Assembly (NCBI GenBank): GCA_017411235.1
Contig: JAFPMR010000049.1
Span: forward strand, 1-15,653
Direction of reading: 5' to 3'
DNA: 15,653 bases
Source: Bacilli bacterium
Lineage (GTDB): Bacteria > Bacillota_I > Bacilli_A > RF39 > UBA660
Shown here: piece after piece, positions 14,689-15,653 of the stretch
How positions within the stretch are numbered: the stretch's first letter is position 1
Layout of the letters: each line of letters starts with the position of its first letter
Translations under genes and position numbers: made by a program
The notes under the pieces: model-generated
The model's database searches: none
Seen by the model: the letters and a program-made list of their open reading frames with translations, nothing else
What the model was told of the DNA's origin: nothing

Positions 14689-15063
14689 ATGGCACGTATT
14701 AAAAATATTGAATTACCAGGAGAAAAACATACTTGCATCGGATTAACTGCAATCTATGGAATTGGTAGAAGCTTAGCTAACCAAATTTGTGACGCTGCTG
14801 GTGTTGCAAGAGATAAAAAAATCAAAGATTTAACAGAAGATGAAATTATCAAATTACGTTCAGAAATTGATAAACAAACTGTTGAAGGTGATTTACGTCG
14901 TGAAGTTCAATTAAATATTAAAAATAAAATGGAAATAAATTCTTATCAAGGTACAAGACATAAAAAAGGTCTTCCAGTTCATGGACAAAGAACTTCAAGA
15001 AATGCTCGTACTAGAAAAGGTAAAGGTAAAGTAGTTGCTAATAAGAAGAAAGCTACTAAATAA
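14689..15063 (+). CDS. rpsM: Small subunit ribosomal protein uS13
   Basis: S13 (124 residues) lies in the 30S head, contacts P-site tRNA and forms bridges to the 50S subunit. Signatures are [22 protein letters not shown], the [14 protein letters not shown] segment, [18 protein letters not shown] and [10 protein letters not shown], with a lysine-rich end. TAGGAGG lies 6 nt before the ATG. Two further in-frame stops follow the TAA within nine bases. Confidence 0.97.
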   Translation: MARIKNIELPGEKHTCIGLTAIYGIGRSLANQICDAAGVARDKKIKDLTEDEIIKLRSEIDKQTVEGDLRREVQLNIKNKMEINSYQGTRHKKGLPVHGQRTSRNARTRKGKGKVVANKKKATK

Positions 15064-15084
15064 TAAATAGGAGGTTAAAGAACT

Positions 15085-15468
15085 ATGGCTTATAATAGAA
15101 GAAAAAGAAAAGTTAAAAAGAATATTCCTGAAGCACAAGCACATATTCATTCAACTTATAACAACACAGTAGTTACAATTACTGATAAGGATGGAAATGT
15201 AATCAGTTGGGCTTCAGCTGGAACAATCGGTTATAAAGGATCTAAGAAGAAAACTCCATTTGCTGCTGGTATGAGCGCAGAAGCTGCTGCTAAAGTAGCA
15301 ATTGATAACGGAGTTAAAAAAGTAGAAGTATTTGTTAAAGGTTTAGGAGCAGGACGTGAGAATGCTATTCGTTCATTACAAACTGCTGGACTTGAAATTA
15401 CAACTATTAATGACGTTACTCCAGTTCCACATAACGGATGCCGTCCACCAAAACGTCCAAGAAATTAA
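15085..15468 (+). CDS. rpsK: Small subunit ribosomal protein uS11
   Basis: S11 (127 residues) forms part of the 30S platform and the mRNA exit region. Conserved parts are [58 protein letters not shown] and [24 protein letters not shown] precedes the start. The gene order rpsM-rpsK-rpoA is the usual alpha-operon part of the cluster. Confidence 0.97.
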   Translation: MAYNRRKRKVKKNIPEAQAHIHSTYNNTVVTITDKDGNVISWASAGTIGYKGSKKKTPFAAGMSAEAAAKVAIDNGVKKVEVFVKGLGAGRENAIRSLQTAGLEITTINDVTPVPHNGCRPPKRPRN

Positions 15469-15489
15469 TTGAAGGAAGGAACTAAGGAT

Positions 15490-15653
15490 ATGTTAAGATT
15501 TGAAAAACCAGAATATAAAATAGTAGAATATATTGAGAATAACCATTATGGTAAATTCGAACTAGAACCACTTGAAAGAGGTTTTGGTACTACATTAGGA
15601 AATGCTTTAAGAAGAGTTATGTTATCATCACTACCAGGTAGTGCAATTACATC
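15490..15653 (+). CDS. rpoA: RNA polymerase alpha subunit (5' part, cut by window end)
   Basis: The first 54 codons of the alpha subunit are present. The segment [20 protein letters not shown] (36-residue region after the start, with [14 protein letters not shown]) is the conserved helix used for alpha dimerisation and polymerase assembly. GAAGGAAGGA lies upstream of the ATG at 15490. The frame is open to the last base, and the rest of the gene, probably followed by rplQ, lies outside the window. Confidence 0.95.
   Translation, partial: MLRFEKPEYKIVEYIENNHYGKFELEPLERGFGTTLGNALRRVMLSSLPGSAIT

Noticed and set aside
1..15653. tRNA or rRNA genes, CRISPR arrays, insertion sequences, attachment sites or an origin
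   Set aside because: None was seen. Gene density is near complete, and the longest gene-free stretch (3251-3450) is explained by a terminator, promoter and leader.

Overview
This window is low-GC DNA from a Gram-positive-type bacterium. It most resembles an uncultured member of Bacilli near the Mollicutes and Erysipelotrichales (RF39-like), though the exact lineage is inferred. The supporting evidence is AT-rich codon use, strong AGGAGG-type ribosome binding sites, Firmicutes-type S10-spc-alpha gene order, the short C4-zinc S14, a C4-zinc adenylate kinase, and a protein with the DNA-binding domain of the sporulation regulator Spo0A. Tryptophan is encoded by UGG, and no reading frame needs UGA as sense, so the standard bacterial code fits. 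All genes lie on the + strand.

Region 1 (1-3266) is an accessory metabolic/regulatory segment. It holds a divergent phosphoglycerate kinase (pgk), a 122-residue stand-alone Spo0A C-terminal domain, and a full-length but strikingly degenerate cofactor-independent phosphoglycerate mutase (gpmI family). In the mutase, many metal-binding and substrate-binding residues are replaced. Each of the two transcription units appears to have its own promoter and an intrinsic terminator.

Region 2 (3267-3450) contains a good sigma-A promoter with an extended -10, followed by a leader of about 125 nt that can form a nested hairpin before rpsJ.

Region 3 (3451-15653) is the fused S10-spc-alpha ribosomal protein operon, running without a visible terminator: rpsJ, rplC, rplD, rplW, rplB, rpsS, rplV, rpsC, rplP, rpmC, rpsQ, rplN, rplX, rplE, rpsN (rpsZ type), rpsH, rplF, rplR, rpsE, rplO, secY, adk, infA, rpmJ, rpsM, rpsK and the start of rpoA. 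Two genes usual in this order are missing at their expected positions: rpmD (L30) between rpsE and rplO, and map between adk and infA. Genes are tightly packed and often translationally coupled. Several stop codons are the TAG of a TAGGAGG ribosome binding site.

The main oddities are the apparently inactivated mutase beside a divergent kinase and an orphan Spo0A DNA-binding domain, an L22 whose exit-tunnel hairpin tip has lost its conserved sequence, a 50-residue acidic tail on L3, a Lys-rich tail replacing the end of L24, a Walker A variant in Adk, and a perfect 14-bp hairpin across the adk stop codon.
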